Positions 1 to 9,095 of a stretch of 64,000 nt of DNA are shown one piece after another; within the stretch, counting starts at the first letter, position 1; every line of letters starts with the position of its first letter. The notes below the pieces were generated by a model. The model was not told where the DNA came from and made no database searches. It worked only from the letters and a program-made list of their open reading frames with translations. The DNA comes from Loktanella sp. Alg231-35 (lineage in GTDB: Bacteria > Pseudomonadota > Alphaproteobacteria > Rhodobacterales > Rhodobacteraceae). The stretch is from positions 124,001 to 188,000 of the forward strand of contig NZ_FREV01000001.1 of the NCBI RefSeq assembly GCF_900143545.1, given 5' to 3'. The position numbers and the translations under genes were made by a program.

Positions 1-193
1 CGAAGACGACGCACGCGAAAACATGGGCGATATGGTGTTCAACACGGTGATTCCCCGCAACGTGCGCCTAAGCGAGGCCCCCTCCTTCGCGATGCCGGTG
101 CTTTCCTACGATAGTGGCTCCAAGGGCAGCAAGGCCTACCGGGCGCTTGCCGGTGAATTGATCGCCCGCACAACTGACAAAAAGGTCGCATAG
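1..193 (+). CDS. parA: ParA chromosome partition ATPase, C-terminal end (partial)
   Basis: Only the last 63 codons are in the window, read from base 2 to the TAG at 191-193. The residues VIPRNVRLSEAPSF followed by YDSGSKGSKAYRALAGEL are the hallmark C-terminus of chromosomal ParA/Soj. ParA is a Walker-type ATPase that binds the nucleoid and, with ParB bound at parS sites, segregates the replicated origin region. The TAG is followed with no spacer by the ATG of parB, so the pair is one operon. The catalytic P-loop lies outside the window and cannot be checked. Confidence 0.95.
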   Translation, partial: EDDARENMGDMVFNTVIPRNVRLSEAPSFAMPVLSYDSGSKGSKAYRALAGELIARTTDKKVA

Positions 194-1081
194 ATGGCAC
201 GGACACCCGCAAAATCTCGTGGTTTGGGCCGTGGCCTTTCGGCGCTCATGTCGGACGTATCGGCGGATGAGGCACCAACAAACGCGCCCAAACGACCCGA
301 TTTCGTCGTCCCCGTCGAACAGGTGCAGCCAAACCCAGACCAACCCCGCCGCACCTTTGCTGAAGGTGCGCTGCAGGAACTTGCCGCATCCATCGCGGAA
401 AAAGGGATCATTCAACCTCTCATTGTGCGCGCCGCCCCTGGTAAAACCGACACCTACGAAATCGTCGCAGGTGAACGCCGCTGGCGGGCTGCTCAGATCG
501 CGAAACTGCACGATGTACCTATCGTCGTGCGCGACTACAACGACACTGAAGTCCTCGAAATTGCGATCATCGAGAACATCCAACGTGCCGATCTGAACCC
601 CGTGGATGAGGCCGCAGGCTATAAGCAACTGATGGATCGTTTTGGATATACGCAAGACCAAATGGCCACCGCGCTGGGCAAAAGCCGTAGCCACATCGCC
701 AACCTGCTTCGCCTGCTAAATTTGCCCGATGAAGTCCAGAACTACTTGATCAGCGGTCAGTTTTCGGCAGGCCACGCCCGCGCTCTTGTGGGCCATGATC
801 AGGCTGTGCGGTTGGCGCGCGAAGTGTTGCAACGCAAACTTTCTGTGCGCGAAACAGAAAAGCTCGCGAAAAAGGGCCCCGCCATCAAAAAACGGTCAGT
901 GCCCGGCGCGCCAGTTCCCAAAGACGCGGACACCGTACAGATCGAGAATGAGCTGACCGCAACTCTTGGCATGAAAGTCACGATCGATCATTCAGCCGGT
1001 GCCGAGGGCGGCAAACTGGCGATCAGCTACAAATCACTTGAACAGCTCGATGATCTATTACGGGCCCTTTCGGGCGGCTAA
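194..1081 (+). CDS. parB: ParB chromosome partition protein
   Basis: A 295-residue protein of normal length for chromosomal ParB. It begins with the typical basic RGLGRGLSALM motif (residues 9-19). It carries the CTPase/clamp motif GERRWRAA (93-100), ENIQR (127-131), a helix-turn-helix around residues 153-175 (YTQDQMATALGKSRSHIANL) and a C-terminal dimerisation segment. ParB binds parS, spreads as a CTP-dependent clamp and partners with ParA encoded directly upstream. I saw no full parS palindrome (TGTTTCACGTGAAACA) in the window. The 3' end overlaps the convergent hemW gene by 4 bases, leaving no room for a separate terminator. Confidence 0.97.
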   Translation: MARTPAKSRGLGRGLSALMSDVSADEAPTNAPKRPDFVVPVEQVQPNPDQPRRTFAEGALQELAASIAEKGIIQPLIVRAAPGKTDTYEIVAGERRWRAAQIAKLHDVPIVVRDYNDTEVLEIAIIENIQRADLNPVDEAAGYKQLMDRFGYTQDQMATALGKSRSHIANLLRLLNLPDEVQNYLISGQFSAGHARALVGHDQAVRLAREVLQRKLSVRETEKLAKKGPAIKKRSVPGAPVPKDADTVQIENELTATLGMKVTIDHSAGAEGGKLAISYKSLEQLDDLLRALSGG

Positions 1082-2247
1082 ACGTCCAACAACGCGCGCA
1101 AGACAGCATTAAGAACAGGTCTACCCGGCGGCGTGATCCGTAACACATCTGCGTCCAGCGCTAGCATGTCAATTTCACTCAAGTATTTGATTTTATTCAT
1201 ATATTTTGCGTTGGACAGCTCAGGAAAACGGCGTACATCCACGCCGTCCGTCAATCGCAATCCCATCAACAAGAACTCAGAAAGCTGCGCCTCGTCATCC
1301 AGTGCTTCACGGGCCAATTCGCCATGCTCTAGCCTATTCACCTGCTGCAACCAAGCACCCGGCGCTTTCGGCGCCTCTGTTGCAAATCGCCTGCCCCCAA
1401 GGGTCAGCCGTCCATGCGCCCCCGGCCCGATCCCGGCATAATCACCATAGCGCCAATAGATTTTGTTATGAACGCTCTCAAAGCCCGGCCGCGCATGGTT
1501 CGACACCTCATAACCCGCAAGCCCGGCTGCCGCGCAAATTTCCTGAGTCGCCGCATACATATCAGCCGAAACATCGTCATCCGGCAGCCCGCGCAACTTA
1601 CCAGCGGCGTAACGATCACCAAATGCTGTGCCCTCTTCAATCGTCAGCTGGTACAGCGACAGATGATCCACGGCGAGCGACAGGGCCTGACGCAACTCTG
1701 CTTGCCAATCTGAAACGCTCTGCCCTTGACGGGCATAAATGAGATCAAAACTCACCCGGTCAAACACCCCACGCGCGACATCAAAGGCCGCCATCGCATC
1801 CGCCGCCGAATGTAACCGCCCCAGCGCCTTCAAATCACGATCGTTCAGCGCCTGAATCCCCATCGACACCCGGTTTACACCGGCATCGCGATACCCTGCA
1901 AACCGCCCTGCCTCAACAGAGGTTGGGTTGGCCTCCAGCGTTACTTCCAGATCATTTGCGATAGGCCATGTTGCGCGTACCTTAGTTAAGATCGCATCAA
2001 CAACACCCGGATCCATCAGGCTTGGAGTGCCGCCACCAAAGAACACTGATCGGAGCACCCGGCCCTCGGTTTCGGCCCCAACCCGATCAATCTCGCTCAC
2101 ATAGGCCGCGGCCCAGGCAGTCTGATCAATCTGCGCCACCACATGAGAGTTGAAATCGCAATAAGGGCATTTCGCTTGGCAGAATGGCCAATGAATATAA
2201 AGGCCAAAGCCCCCATTCTCCCAGTCTTCAGGCAAAACAACCCGCAA
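1078..2247 (-). CDS. hemW: Radical SAM heme chaperone HemW (HemN-like)
   Basis: A 389-residue radical SAM protein with the cluster motif CxxxCxxC at C23, C27 and C30 (CQAKCPYC), preceded by GLYIHWPF, and the SAM-binding FFGGGTPS motif. The length and the single extra-cysteine-free motif fit HemW, a heme-binding chaperone once annotated as oxygen-independent coproporphyrinogen oxidase, rather than true HemN, which is longer. It is the last gene of a leftward rph-rdgB-hemW run: its start overlaps the 3' end of rdgB by 20 bases, which suggests translational coupling. Confidence 0.9.
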   Translation of the reverse strand: MRVVLPEDWENGGFGLYIHWPFCQAKCPYCDFNSHVVAQIDQTAWAAAYVSEIDRVGAETEGRVLRSVFFGGGTPSLMDPGVVDAILTKVRATWPIANDLEVTLEANPTSVEAGRFAGYRDAGVNRVSMGIQALNDRDLKALGRLHSAADAMAAFDVARGVFDRVSFDLIYARQGQSVSDWQAELRQALSLAVDHLSLYQLTIEEGTAFGDRYAAGKLRGLPDDDVSADMYAATQEICAAAGLAGYEVSNHARPGFESVHNKIYWRYGDYAGIGPGAHGRLTLGGRRFATEAPKAPGAWLQQVNRLEHGELAREALDDEAQLSEFLLMGLRLTDGVDVRRFPELSNAKYMNKIKYLSEIDMLALDADVLRITPPGRPVLNAVLRALLDV

Positions 2248-2836
2248 TCAATTTGGCAAAGGCATCCGCCCGGTGACTGATCTTGTTCTTTTCCCAACGG
2301 TCCATTTCACCAAAAGTGATGTCATATCCATCAGGTTGGAAAATTGGGTCATACCCATGCCCTTGATCGCCGCGCATGGGCCATACAATTTGGCCCGGCA
2401 TGACACCGGGAAACACCTCGTCATGGCCATCTGGCCAGGCCAGAACCAACGTGCAACAGAACCGCGCTGTTCGCGGAAATGGAGCGGAAACAGTCTCTAA
2501 CTCTGCCCAACTCCGCTCCATCGCCATCTTGAAATCACGACCATCGGGTGTTTCGGCCCAATCTGCGGTGTAAACGCCAGGCGCCCCACCAAGCCCGTCA
2601 ATTTCGATCCCGCTGTCATCGGATAACGCAGGCACGCCTGTTGCTTTCGCCGCCGCATGCGCCTTGATCCGGGCATTTCCGACAAAGGTGGTTTCGGTCT
2701 CCTCGGGCTCTGGCAATCCATGATCGGCATTCGACGTCAAAGACACACCATAGGGCGACAGCAGATCAGCGATCTCCACCAGCTTCCCCTTGTTGTGGGT
2801 CGCAATCACTAGATCTTTGCCGTCAAAGCGCCGCAT
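2228..2836 (-). CDS. rdgB: XTP/dITP diphosphatase (RdgB/HAM1)
   Basis: A 202-residue HAM1-family protein. The N-terminal VIATHNKGKLVEI motif binds the nucleotide triphosphate, and ALSDDSGIEIDGLGGAPGVYTADWAE is the family signature (split around residues 70-95). It hydrolyses non-canonical purine triphosphates such as ITP, dITP and XTP to monophosphates and pyrophosphate, cleaning the nucleotide pool. Its ATG overlaps the rph stop codon in a TGATG junction, and its end overlaps hemW. Confidence 0.95.
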   Translation of the reverse strand: MRRFDGKDLVIATHNKGKLVEIADLLSPYGVSLTSNADHGLPEPEETETTFVGNARIKAHAAAKATGVPALSDDSGIEIDGLGGAPGVYTADWAETPDGRDFKMAMERSWAELETVSAPFPRTARFCCTLVLAWPDGHDEVFPGVMPGQIVWPMRGDQGHGYDPIFQPDGYDITFGEMDRWEKNKISHRADAFAKLIAGCFA

Positions 2837-3543
2837 CAGCCGACTGCCGCTATCTGCGCAGCAGTCAACTCAGCCACACCTTTTGCCGCCAGATCCAGCA
2901 GCTTATCCATCTGATCGCGGGTATACGTCGACCCTTCCGCAGACATCTGCACCTCGATCAGTTTCCCGCCGGTCATGACAAAGTTCCCGTCAACGCCCGC
3001 TTCGCTATCTTCGGGATAGTCGAGATCAAGCACCTCCTGCCCCGCATAAATCCCGCATGAAATCGCGGCAACAGGATCAACCAGCGGATCGGAAATCACA
3101 TCGCCCGCCTTCATCAACTTTTGCACTGCCAACTTCAACGCAACCCAACCGCCGGTGATAGACGCACAGCGCGTCCCGCCATCGGCTTGGATTACATCAC
3201 AATCCACAACGATCTGACGCTCGCCCAGCGCAACGCGATCCACGCCAGCCCGCAAAGAGCGGCCAATCAATCGCTGAATCTCTTGTGTCCGGCCAGATTG
3301 GCCATTCTTCGCCTCACGGCGCATCCGTGTATTGGTTGCCCGTGGCAGCATGCCATACTCGGCAGTGACCCAACCAAGGCCTGAGTTTTTCAGAAACGGC
3401 GGCACGCGTTCGTCAATCGTCGCTGTACACAGCACATGGGTATTCCCACATTTGATCAGGCACGACCCTTCTGCATGCATCGTCACGCCCGTTTCGATCA
3501 AGATTTCGCGCATTTCATTTGTCTGACGGCCGGATGGGCGCAT
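2836..3543 (-). CDS. rph: Ribonuclease PH
   Basis: A 235-residue phosphorolytic 3'-5' exoribonuclease that trims tRNA 3' ends. It starts [19 protein letters not shown] and contains [16 protein letters not shown] and the phosphate-binding region [16 protein letters not shown] longer in-frame reading from 3588 exists, but the ATG at 3543 has a strong Shine-Dalgarno (AGGAG, 5-7 bases upstream) and gives the family's usual N-terminus. It is the first gene of the leftward rph-rdgB-hemW run and is divergent from hrcA, with about 115 bases between the start codons. Confidence 0.95.
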   Translation of the reverse strand: MRPSGRQTNEMREILIETGVTMHAEGSCLIKCGNTHVLCTATIDERVPPFLKNSGLGWVTAEYGMLPRATNTRMRREAKNGQSGRTQEIQRLIGRSLRAGVDRVALGERQIVVDCDVIQADGGTRCASITGGWVALKLAVQKLMKAGDVISDPLVDPVAAISCGIYAGQEVLDLDYPEDSEAGVDGNFVMTGGKLIEVQMSAEGSTYTRDQMDKLLDLAAKGVAELTAAQIAAVG

Positions 3544-3605
3544 GGGATCACTCCTGTTGGTTGCACTCCTCGGATACGCTGCCCACATATGAAATCCAAC
3601 CCCGA

Positions 3606-3633
3606 TTGACGCCCCGGCAGGTTTCGTTTTAAT
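3606..3633 (+). promoter_or_regulatory. Candidate promoter for hrcA-grpE
   Basis: TTGACG (3606-3611), 16 bases, then TTTAAT (3628-3633, five of six matches to the sigma-70 -10 consensus). The implied start is near 3640, giving a leader of about 19 bases to the hrcA ATG. No complete CIRCE palindrome is visible here. Found by eye only. Confidence 0.4.
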
Positions 3634-3658
3634 TGCCCAGCCTTCATCAGAGGATGTG

Positions 3659-4723
3659 ATGACCGAACAACCGCCAAATATCGACGAAATGAACCACCGT
3701 TCGCGCGAAGTGTTTCGGCGCGTGGTTGAGGGCTACTTGGAAAGCGGTGCGCCCGTTGGATCACGCACGCTGACCCGTGATTTCTCGGAAAAAATCAGCG
3801 CGGCTACAATTCGCAACGTGATGCAGGACCTCGAATACCTAGGGCTGGTGGGTAGTCCGCACGTAAGCGCCGGGCGTATCCCCACGCAGCTTGGCCTGCG
3901 CATGTTTGTTGATGGTCTGCTTGAAGTCGGCGATCTTGACGGTAAAGACCGTGAAACAATCGACCGCACGCTCACGTCAAACGATCAGGATGTCACTTCG
4001 ATGCTTGATCAGGTGGGCACCGCACTATCCGGCGTGACCCATGGCGCCAGCCTCGTGCTGACCCCAAAGCATGAAGCGCCGATCAAACATATTGAATTTG
4101 TCTCGCTCTCGCATGACCGCGCCCTTGTTGTACTGGTCTTTGCGGACGGGCACGTGGAAAACCGCGTGTTTACCCCGCCGCCGGGGCAAACGCCCTCGTC
4201 CATGCGCGAGGCCGCGAATTTCCTCAATGCCATTGCCGCGGGACACACGCTTTCCGAACTCGGCGCTGTTATCGCACGCGAAATTGCCGCCCGTCGTCAG
4301 GAAATCGATGCCCTCGCCGCCGAACTGATCGCCGACGGCTTTGCGCTTTGGGAGAACGAAGGCGAAGCGACAGAGCGATTGATCGTTCGCGGTCGCGGAA
4401 ACCTTCTGGGCGAAGGCGAAAACGAAGACGATCTTGCGCGCATCAGAACCCTCTTTGATGACCTAGAACGCAAGCGCGATATTGCCCAATTCCTTGATCT
4501 GGCCGAGGACGGCGACGGGGTGCGCATTTTTATTGGCTCAGAGAACAAATTGTTCTCACTTTCGGGTTCATCTCTCGTCGTTTCCCCTTATATGAACGCC
4601 GACCGCAAGATTATCGGTGCAGTGGGTATCATCGGGCCAACCCGGCTTAACTATGGACGCATTGTGCCAATCGTGAATTACACCGCCAAACTGGTTGGCA
4701 AAATGATCGCCGACCGGGCGTGA
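3659..4723 (+). CDS. hrcA: Heat-inducible transcription repressor HrcA
   Basis: A 354-residue HrcA. The N-terminal winged helix ([43 protein letters not shown]) and the conserved [20 protein letters not shown] segment are clear, followed by the GAF-like regulatory domain. HrcA represses groESL-type operons through CIRCE elements and is tuned by GroEL. I chose the ATG at 3659, behind AGAGGA. A GTG at 3656 is in frame but too close to the ribosome binding site. grpE follows after 11 bases, so the two are co-transcribed. Confidence 0.95.
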   Translation: MTEQPPNIDEMNHRSREVFRRVVEGYLESGAPVGSRTLTRDFSEKISAATIRNVMQDLEYLGLVGSPHVSAGRIPTQLGLRMFVDGLLEVGDLDGKDRETIDRTLTSNDQDVTSMLDQVGTALSGVTHGASLVLTPKHEAPIKHIEFVSLSHDRALVVLVFADGHVENRVFTPPPGQTPSSMREAANFLNAIAAGHTLSELGAVIAREIAARRQEIDALAAELIADGFALWENEGEATERLIVRGRGNLLGEGENEDDLARIRTLFDDLERKRDIAQFLDLAEDGDGVRIFIGSENKLFSLSGSSLVVSPYMNADRKIIGAVGIIGPTRLNYGRIVPIVNYTAKLVGKMIADRA

Positions 4724-4734
4724 AGGGAAAATAC

Positions 4735-5292
4735 ATGCCTCAGAAAGAAGAACCATTGCAAAGCCTTGATGAACTCGCCGCAGAGGGCGATGAGATTGAT
4801 TTTGACGTAGCTGCCGCCAGCTTTGACGAGATTGAGGCGCTGCGCGCAGAACGCGATGATTTCCGTGACAAATTCATGCGTGCCTTGGCGGATGCAGAAA
4901 ATACACGCAAACGGGCCGACCGTGACCGTCGTGAGGCGGAAAACTATGGCGGTTCTCGGCTCGCCCGTGATTTGCTGCCGGTTTACGACAACATGCATCG
5001 CGCATTGACCGCCGCCAAAGAAGGCGAAGAGAAAGTGCCGGATTCCCTGCTGGAAGGGATTGAGCTGACGATGCGCGAGTTGATCAACGTCTTTAAAAAG
5101 CACGGCATCGACACGATCACACCAGAAGTCGGCGACCGTTTTGACCCCAAAATGCACGAAGCGATGTTTGAAGCTCCATTGCCTGGCACCAAAGCGGGCG
5201 ACATCATTCAGGTTTCCACGAATGGTTTCATGTTGCACGACCGCTTGCTGCGCCCTGCGCAAGTTGGGGTGTCATCGACACCAAAATCATAA
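4735..5292 (+). CDS. grpE: GrpE nucleotide exchange factor
   Basis: A 185-residue GrpE, the nucleotide exchange factor for DnaK. The acidic N-terminus is followed by a long coiled coil (RAERDDFRDKFMRALADAENTRKRADRDR) and the C-terminal beta domain with DRFDPKMHEAMFE and the usual end of the VSTNGFMLHDRLLRPAQVGV type. The start at 4735 has AAGGGA upstream; an in-frame GTG at 4720 overlaps the hrcA stop and lacks a site. dnaK and dnaJ lie 52 kb away on the other strand. The TAA overlaps the ATG of the next gene (TAATG). Confidence 0.95.
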   Translation: MPQKEEPLQSLDELAAEGDEIDFDVAAASFDEIEALRAERDDFRDKFMRALADAENTRKRADRDRREAENYGGSRLARDLLPVYDNMHRALTAAKEGEEKVPDSLLEGIELTMRELINVFKKHGIDTITPEVGDRFDPKMHEAMFEAPLPGTKAGDIIQVSTNGFMLHDRLLRPAQVGVSSTPKS

Positions 5293-6341
5293 TGCGGATT
5301 TGGCAAGCAGCCGTCGCGCTTTGGCTGCTTGTCGTTCCGCCGCTCGCGGCACAGACGTTTCCCGAAGACGCTGATTTTTACGTCAATGACTACGCGGATA
5401 TTCTGACCGATGCGCAAGAAGATGACCTCGCCGCTGTGCTTGAGGAACTCTTTCAGGCCCGCGACATTGAATTCACGGTTCTGACGATCCCGCGGATGGC
5501 GGACTATGGTCACACTGGTAGCATCGAAAACTTCGCAACGGCGCTTTTCAACACATGGGGCATCGGCGATGCCGATCGCAACGATGGTCTGCTGTTGCTT
5601 GTCTCACGATTTGACCGCGAACTGCGGATCGAGGTCGGTGCAGGTTACGGCGACACGCTGAACGCACCGATGAAACGGGTAATTGACAACAAAATCACCC
5701 CCTACTTCCGCCTTGATGACTACGCCAAAGGCATTCGCTTCGGTGTGGATGAGGTGATCTATGAAGTCACGAACCGCTATCCGGGCGAATATGATAATTC
5801 CGGTCCAGCGCAGCTTTGGGCGAACTTCAAACGCTTTCTGGTGAATCTCGGATGGTGGCTACTTGCCCCTTTCGCGGCGGTGATGCCCTTTGCGGTCAAG
5901 CTGTTCCGTCGTTTCCAACGCAACAAACCACGGATCTGCCCCAACGACGGAAATCGCATGCGCCGCTATCTCGAAGAAACCGAGGATGGAAGCCTATCCG
6001 CCGGCCAACTTGCCGAAGAGCGTCTTGAGAGCGTGGACTATGACGTTTGGTATTGCGACCGCTGCGAGCATGTAACGATTGAAGCTTATCGCAAATGGTT
6101 CTCTCGCTATGGGGCGTGTCGCGAGTGCGGTTTTCGCACGGTTGAGGGAGACAGCCGCACCATTCGATCAGCCACATATTCGTCAACGGGCCTGAGGGAA
6201 ACCGACTACAACTGCCACCACTGCAATGCCCACTACACAGTGCAAAAGACTATTCCCAAAAAGACCCGCAGCTCCAGTTCCAGCTCAGGCGGTCGCGGCG
6301 GCGGCAGTTCAAGCGGTGGTGGTGCCAGCGGTAGTTGGTGA
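5292..6341 (+). CDS. TPM-domain secreted protein with zinc-ribbon cysteine pairs
   Basis: A 349-residue protein with a signal peptide (residues 1-20, ending PPLAA-Q) and a TPM domain (about 25-160; DFYVNDYADILT, NDGLLLLVSRFDRELRIEVG). A membrane segment follows at about 183-204, then a Cys-rich region with C216, C255/C258, C276/C279 and C308/C311. The tail is Ser/Gly-rich and ends ASGSW, as in the YgcG family. TPM domains are found in bacterial YgcG-like proteins and plant TLP18.3; their biochemical role is poorly settled. The topology puts TPM outside and the zinc-ribbon-like part inside. It is coupled to grpE by TAATG, which may hint at a stress or membrane quality-control role (inference). 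Confidence 0.8.
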   Translation: MRIWQAAVALWLLVVPPLAAQTFPEDADFYVNDYADILTDAQEDDLAAVLEELFQARDIEFTVLTIPRMADYGHTGSIENFATALFNTWGIGDADRNDGLLLLVSRFDRELRIEVGAGYGDTLNAPMKRVIDNKITPYFRLDDYAKGIRFGVDEVIYEVTNRYPGEYDNSGPAQLWANFKRFLVNLGWWLLAPFAAVMPFAVKLFRRFQRNKPRICPNDGNRMRRYLEETEDGSLSAGQLAEERLESVDYDVWYCDRCEHVTIEAYRKWFSRYGACRECGFRTVEGDSRTIRSATYSSTGLRETDYNCHHCNAHYTVQKTIPKKTRSSSSSSGGRGGGSSSGGGASGSW

Positions 6342-6344
6342 CGA

Positions 6345-8972
6345 TTAGAGCAAATCACGCAGTTCATAGATCAGCGCCAAGGCCTCTTTCGGCGTTAGCT
6401 CATCTGGCAAGACGGTCTTCAACTTCTCTTCAACTTCGGATTCCGCCGCCTGAATGGTTTGTGGCGCTGGTGTTGCAGCAAACAGCGGCAAATCATCAAT
6501 CACGGCCTTACGCGACGCCCCACCTTCACGCTCGCCCTTTTCCAGTGCCTCCAAAACAACCTTTGCACGCTCGACTACCATTGGCGGCAGCCCGGCCAAT
6601 CGTGCCACCTGAACGCCATAACTCCGGTCCGCCGTTCCGCGCTTCACCTCGTGCAGGAAAATCACGTCGCCGTCCCATTCTTTGACGGTCACAGTGGCGT
6701 TCTCAACCCCATCCAGCTTGTTCGAAAGTGCCGCCATCTCGTGATAATGGGTGGCAAAGAGCGCGCGGCAGCGGTTCACATCGTGCAGATGCTCCAAGGT
6801 TGCCCATGCGATGGATAAGCCATCATAGGTCGCTGTGCCGCGCCCGATTTCATCCAAAATTACCAACGCACGATCATCGGCTTGATTAAGGATCGCAGCC
6901 GTTTCCACCATTTCCACCATAAAGGTCGAACGCCCACGAGCGAGATCATCCGACGCGCCCACACGGCTGAAAATCTGACTGACAATCCCGATATGCGCCT
7001 CTGCGGCAGGCACAAAACTCCCCATTTGTGCCAAAATCGCAAGCAACGCATTCTGCCGTAAGAACGTCGATTTACCTGCCATATTTGGCCCGGTCAGCAG
7101 CCATATCGGTGCATCGGTCAACCCGCAATCATTGGCAATGAAGGGCGCACCGTCCTTTTGCAGTGCTGCCTCGACCACTGGATGCCGCCCGCCTGTGATG
7201 TCAAAAGACCGACTATCATCGACCTTGGGTCGCACCCAGTTTTCAGTCACAGCCAGATGGGCAAGTGCAGTCGTCAGATCAATCTCTGACAGCGCGCGCG
7301 CCAATGCGCCAAGCGGTCCCGCTTGCGCAATAATTGCCTGTTTTAGGCTGGAATAGAGTCTCTTTTCAATCTCAAGCGCCCGTCCGCCAGCGTTCAATAT
7401 CCGGGTTTCAATCTCGGATAGGTCCACGGTGGTAAAGCGCACCTGATTGGCAGTTGTCTGGCGATGAATGAAAGTCTCGCTCAATGGCGCTGCCATCATT
7501 TTGTCGGCGTGGGTTGCTGTGGTTTCGATAAAATACCCCAGCACGTTGTTGTGCTTGATCTTCAGCGACGACACGCCGGACGTCTGGATATACTCGGCCT
7601 GCATGCCCGCAATCACGGACCGGCCTTCGTCGCGTAGTTTGCGGGCCTCATCCAGTTTTGCATCATACTCTGGCGCGATGAACCCGCCATCGCGCGACAA
7701 AAGCGGGGGCTCTGCGACCAAAGCCTGATCAAGTAGGTCGAGCAGCGCGTCATGCCCTGTCAAATCCTTGGCCGCATCTGCCAAGACCAGGGGCAAATCA
7801 CCGGATAGCGCCTCTGACAGATCCGTAGCCTGCCCGATCGTGTTGCGAATGGCCGCCATATCGCGTGGTCCGCCGCGATCCAGTGCTAGCCGCGATAAAG
7901 CGCGATCCAGATCATGCACGCCGCGCAGGATCTCGCGGATATCTTCGGCAAGGCGCGAATTATCAATCAACGCGACCATGGCATCGTGCCGTTTGGCAAT
8001 CACATCGACACTGCATGACGGTGACGACAGCCGCCGTTCCAGCAAACGCGCTCCGCCTGCCGTCACGGTGCGATCAATGCAATGCAAAAGCGAGCCCTGG
8101 CGTCCGCCGCCCAACACATGGGTCAGTTCCAATGATTTACGGGTCGCGGCATCGATCTGCATCGCCGCGGATTGGCCTTCTTGCACCGGCGGGCGCAGTA
8201 AGGGCAGGTTCCCTCGCTGGGTGATATCAAGGTATTCAGCAACAGCGGACATCGCCGCCACTTCGGCGCGGCTAAACCCGCCAAAAGCATCAAGCGAGCC
8301 GACATTATAGAGACTGCACAGGCGTTTTTCCCCCGCCGTGCTATCAAATGCGGCGGCGCCCAATGTGGTGAGCGTGGCGCCTGAATCAGACACTATTTCA
8401 GCCCAACTGATCTCTGATCCATCCACGACAATCACCTCACGTGGGGTCAGCCGTGCAAGCTCTGGACCCAAAGCGGCCCCCGCGCAGGGCATCACGTGAA
8501 ATGCCCCGGTCGAGATATCAACCCAGGCCAACGCGCCCTCATCCCGAACCACATGAAAGGCGGCCAGAAAGTTGTGGCGGCGCGCGTCCAGCAGCGAATC
8601 TTCGGTCAGGGTGCCGGGCGTGACCAAACGCACCACCTCGCGTTTGACGACGGCCTTGTAGCCACGCTTTTTTGCCTCGGCGGGGCTTTCCATCTGTTCG
8701 CAAACGGCCACGCGAAACCCTTTGCGGATCAGCGTCAGAAAATACCCTTCGGCGGCATGGTGCGGCACGCCGCACATTGGGATGTCTTCGCCGTCATGCT
8801 TGCCGCGTTTGGTCAGCGCAATATCCAGCGCCTCTGCGGCGGCCACGCCATCATCAAAAAACATCTCGTAGAAATCGCCCATACGATAGAACAGCAAGGC
8901 GTCAGGATGATCGGCTTTGATCTCCAGATACTGTGCCATCATTGGCGTGACGGTGTTCTTGGTGCTGCTCAT
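6345..8972 (-). CDS. mutS: DNA mismatch repair protein MutS
   Basis: An 875-residue MutS of full length. The N-terminal mismatch-reading motif FYRMGDFYEMFFDD carries the Phe and Glu that probe mispairs. The ATPase domain has Walker A TGPNMAGKST, Walker B VILDEIGRGT and the ATHYHEM segment. The C-terminus carries the short MutL/clamp tail region. MutS scans for mismatches and recruits MutL. The ATG at 8972 has a GGGGGA site just upstream. It converges with the TPM gene (3-base gap) and diverges from maeB. Confidence 0.97.
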   Translation of the reverse strand: MSSTKNTVTPMMAQYLEIKADHPDALLFYRMGDFYEMFFDDGVAAAEALDIALTKRGKHDGEDIPMCGVPHHAAEGYFLTLIRKGFRVAVCEQMESPAEAKKRGYKAVVKREVVRLVTPGTLTEDSLLDARRHNFLAAFHVVRDEGALAWVDISTGAFHVMPCAGAALGPELARLTPREVIVVDGSEISWAEIVSDSGATLTTLGAAAFDSTAGEKRLCSLYNVGSLDAFGGFSRAEVAAMSAVAEYLDITQRGNLPLLRPPVQEGQSAAMQIDAATRKSLELTHVLGGGRQGSLLHCIDRTVTAGGARLLERRLSSPSCSVDVIAKRHDAMVALIDNSRLAEDIREILRGVHDLDRALSRLALDRGGPRDMAAIRNTIGQATDLSEALSGDLPLVLADAAKDLTGHDALLDLLDQALVAEPPLLSRDGGFIAPEYDAKLDEARKLRDEGRSVIAGMQAEYIQTSGVSSLKIKHNNVLGYFIETTATHADKMMAAPLSETFIHRQTTANQVRFTTVDLSEIETRILNAGGRALEIEKRLYSSLKQAIIAQAGPLGALARALSEIDLTTALAHLAVTENWVRPKVDDSRSFDITGGRHPVVEAALQKDGAPFIANDCGLTDAPIWLLTGPNMAGKSTFLRQNALLAILAQMGSFVPAAEAHIGIVSQIFSRVGASDDLARGRSTFMVEMVETAAILNQADDRALVILDEIGRGTATYDGLSIAWATLEHLHDVNRCRALFATHYHEMAALSNKLDGVENATVTVKEWDGDVIFLHEVKRGTADRSYGVQVARLAGLPPMVVERAKVVLEALEKGEREGGASRKAVIDDLPLFAATPAPQTIQAAESEVEEKLKTVLPDELTPKEALALIYELRDLL

Positions 8973-9039
8973 GCATCCCCCGGATCATTCCGCGCACATT
9001 AGCAGTCCAAGATGGCGGCGAAACCCCGAAATCAACCCG

Positions 9040-9069
9040 TTGCGGCCTGCCATCGGAACCCGCTATATC
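9040..9069 (+). promoter_or_regulatory. Candidate promoter for maeB-rbsK operon
   Basis: TTGCGG (9040-9045) and TATATC (9064-9069) with an 18-base spacer. Transcription would start near 9076, about 20 bases before the chosen ATG. This argues against the more distal ATG at 9012 as the real start. Eye-based call. Confidence 0.35.
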
Positions 9070-9095
9070 TGGCTGATCAATTTTGGGGGAGCATG

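Noticed and set aside
1-193. Origin of replication or parS near parAB
   Set aside because: parAB implies proximity to the origin, but no parS palindrome, dnaA gene or DnaA-box cluster was seen in the window.
3544-3655. CIRCE-like half-site (TTGCACTC near 3562) before hrcA
   Set aside because: Only one arm is visible; the matching GAGTGCTAA arm nine bases away is absent.
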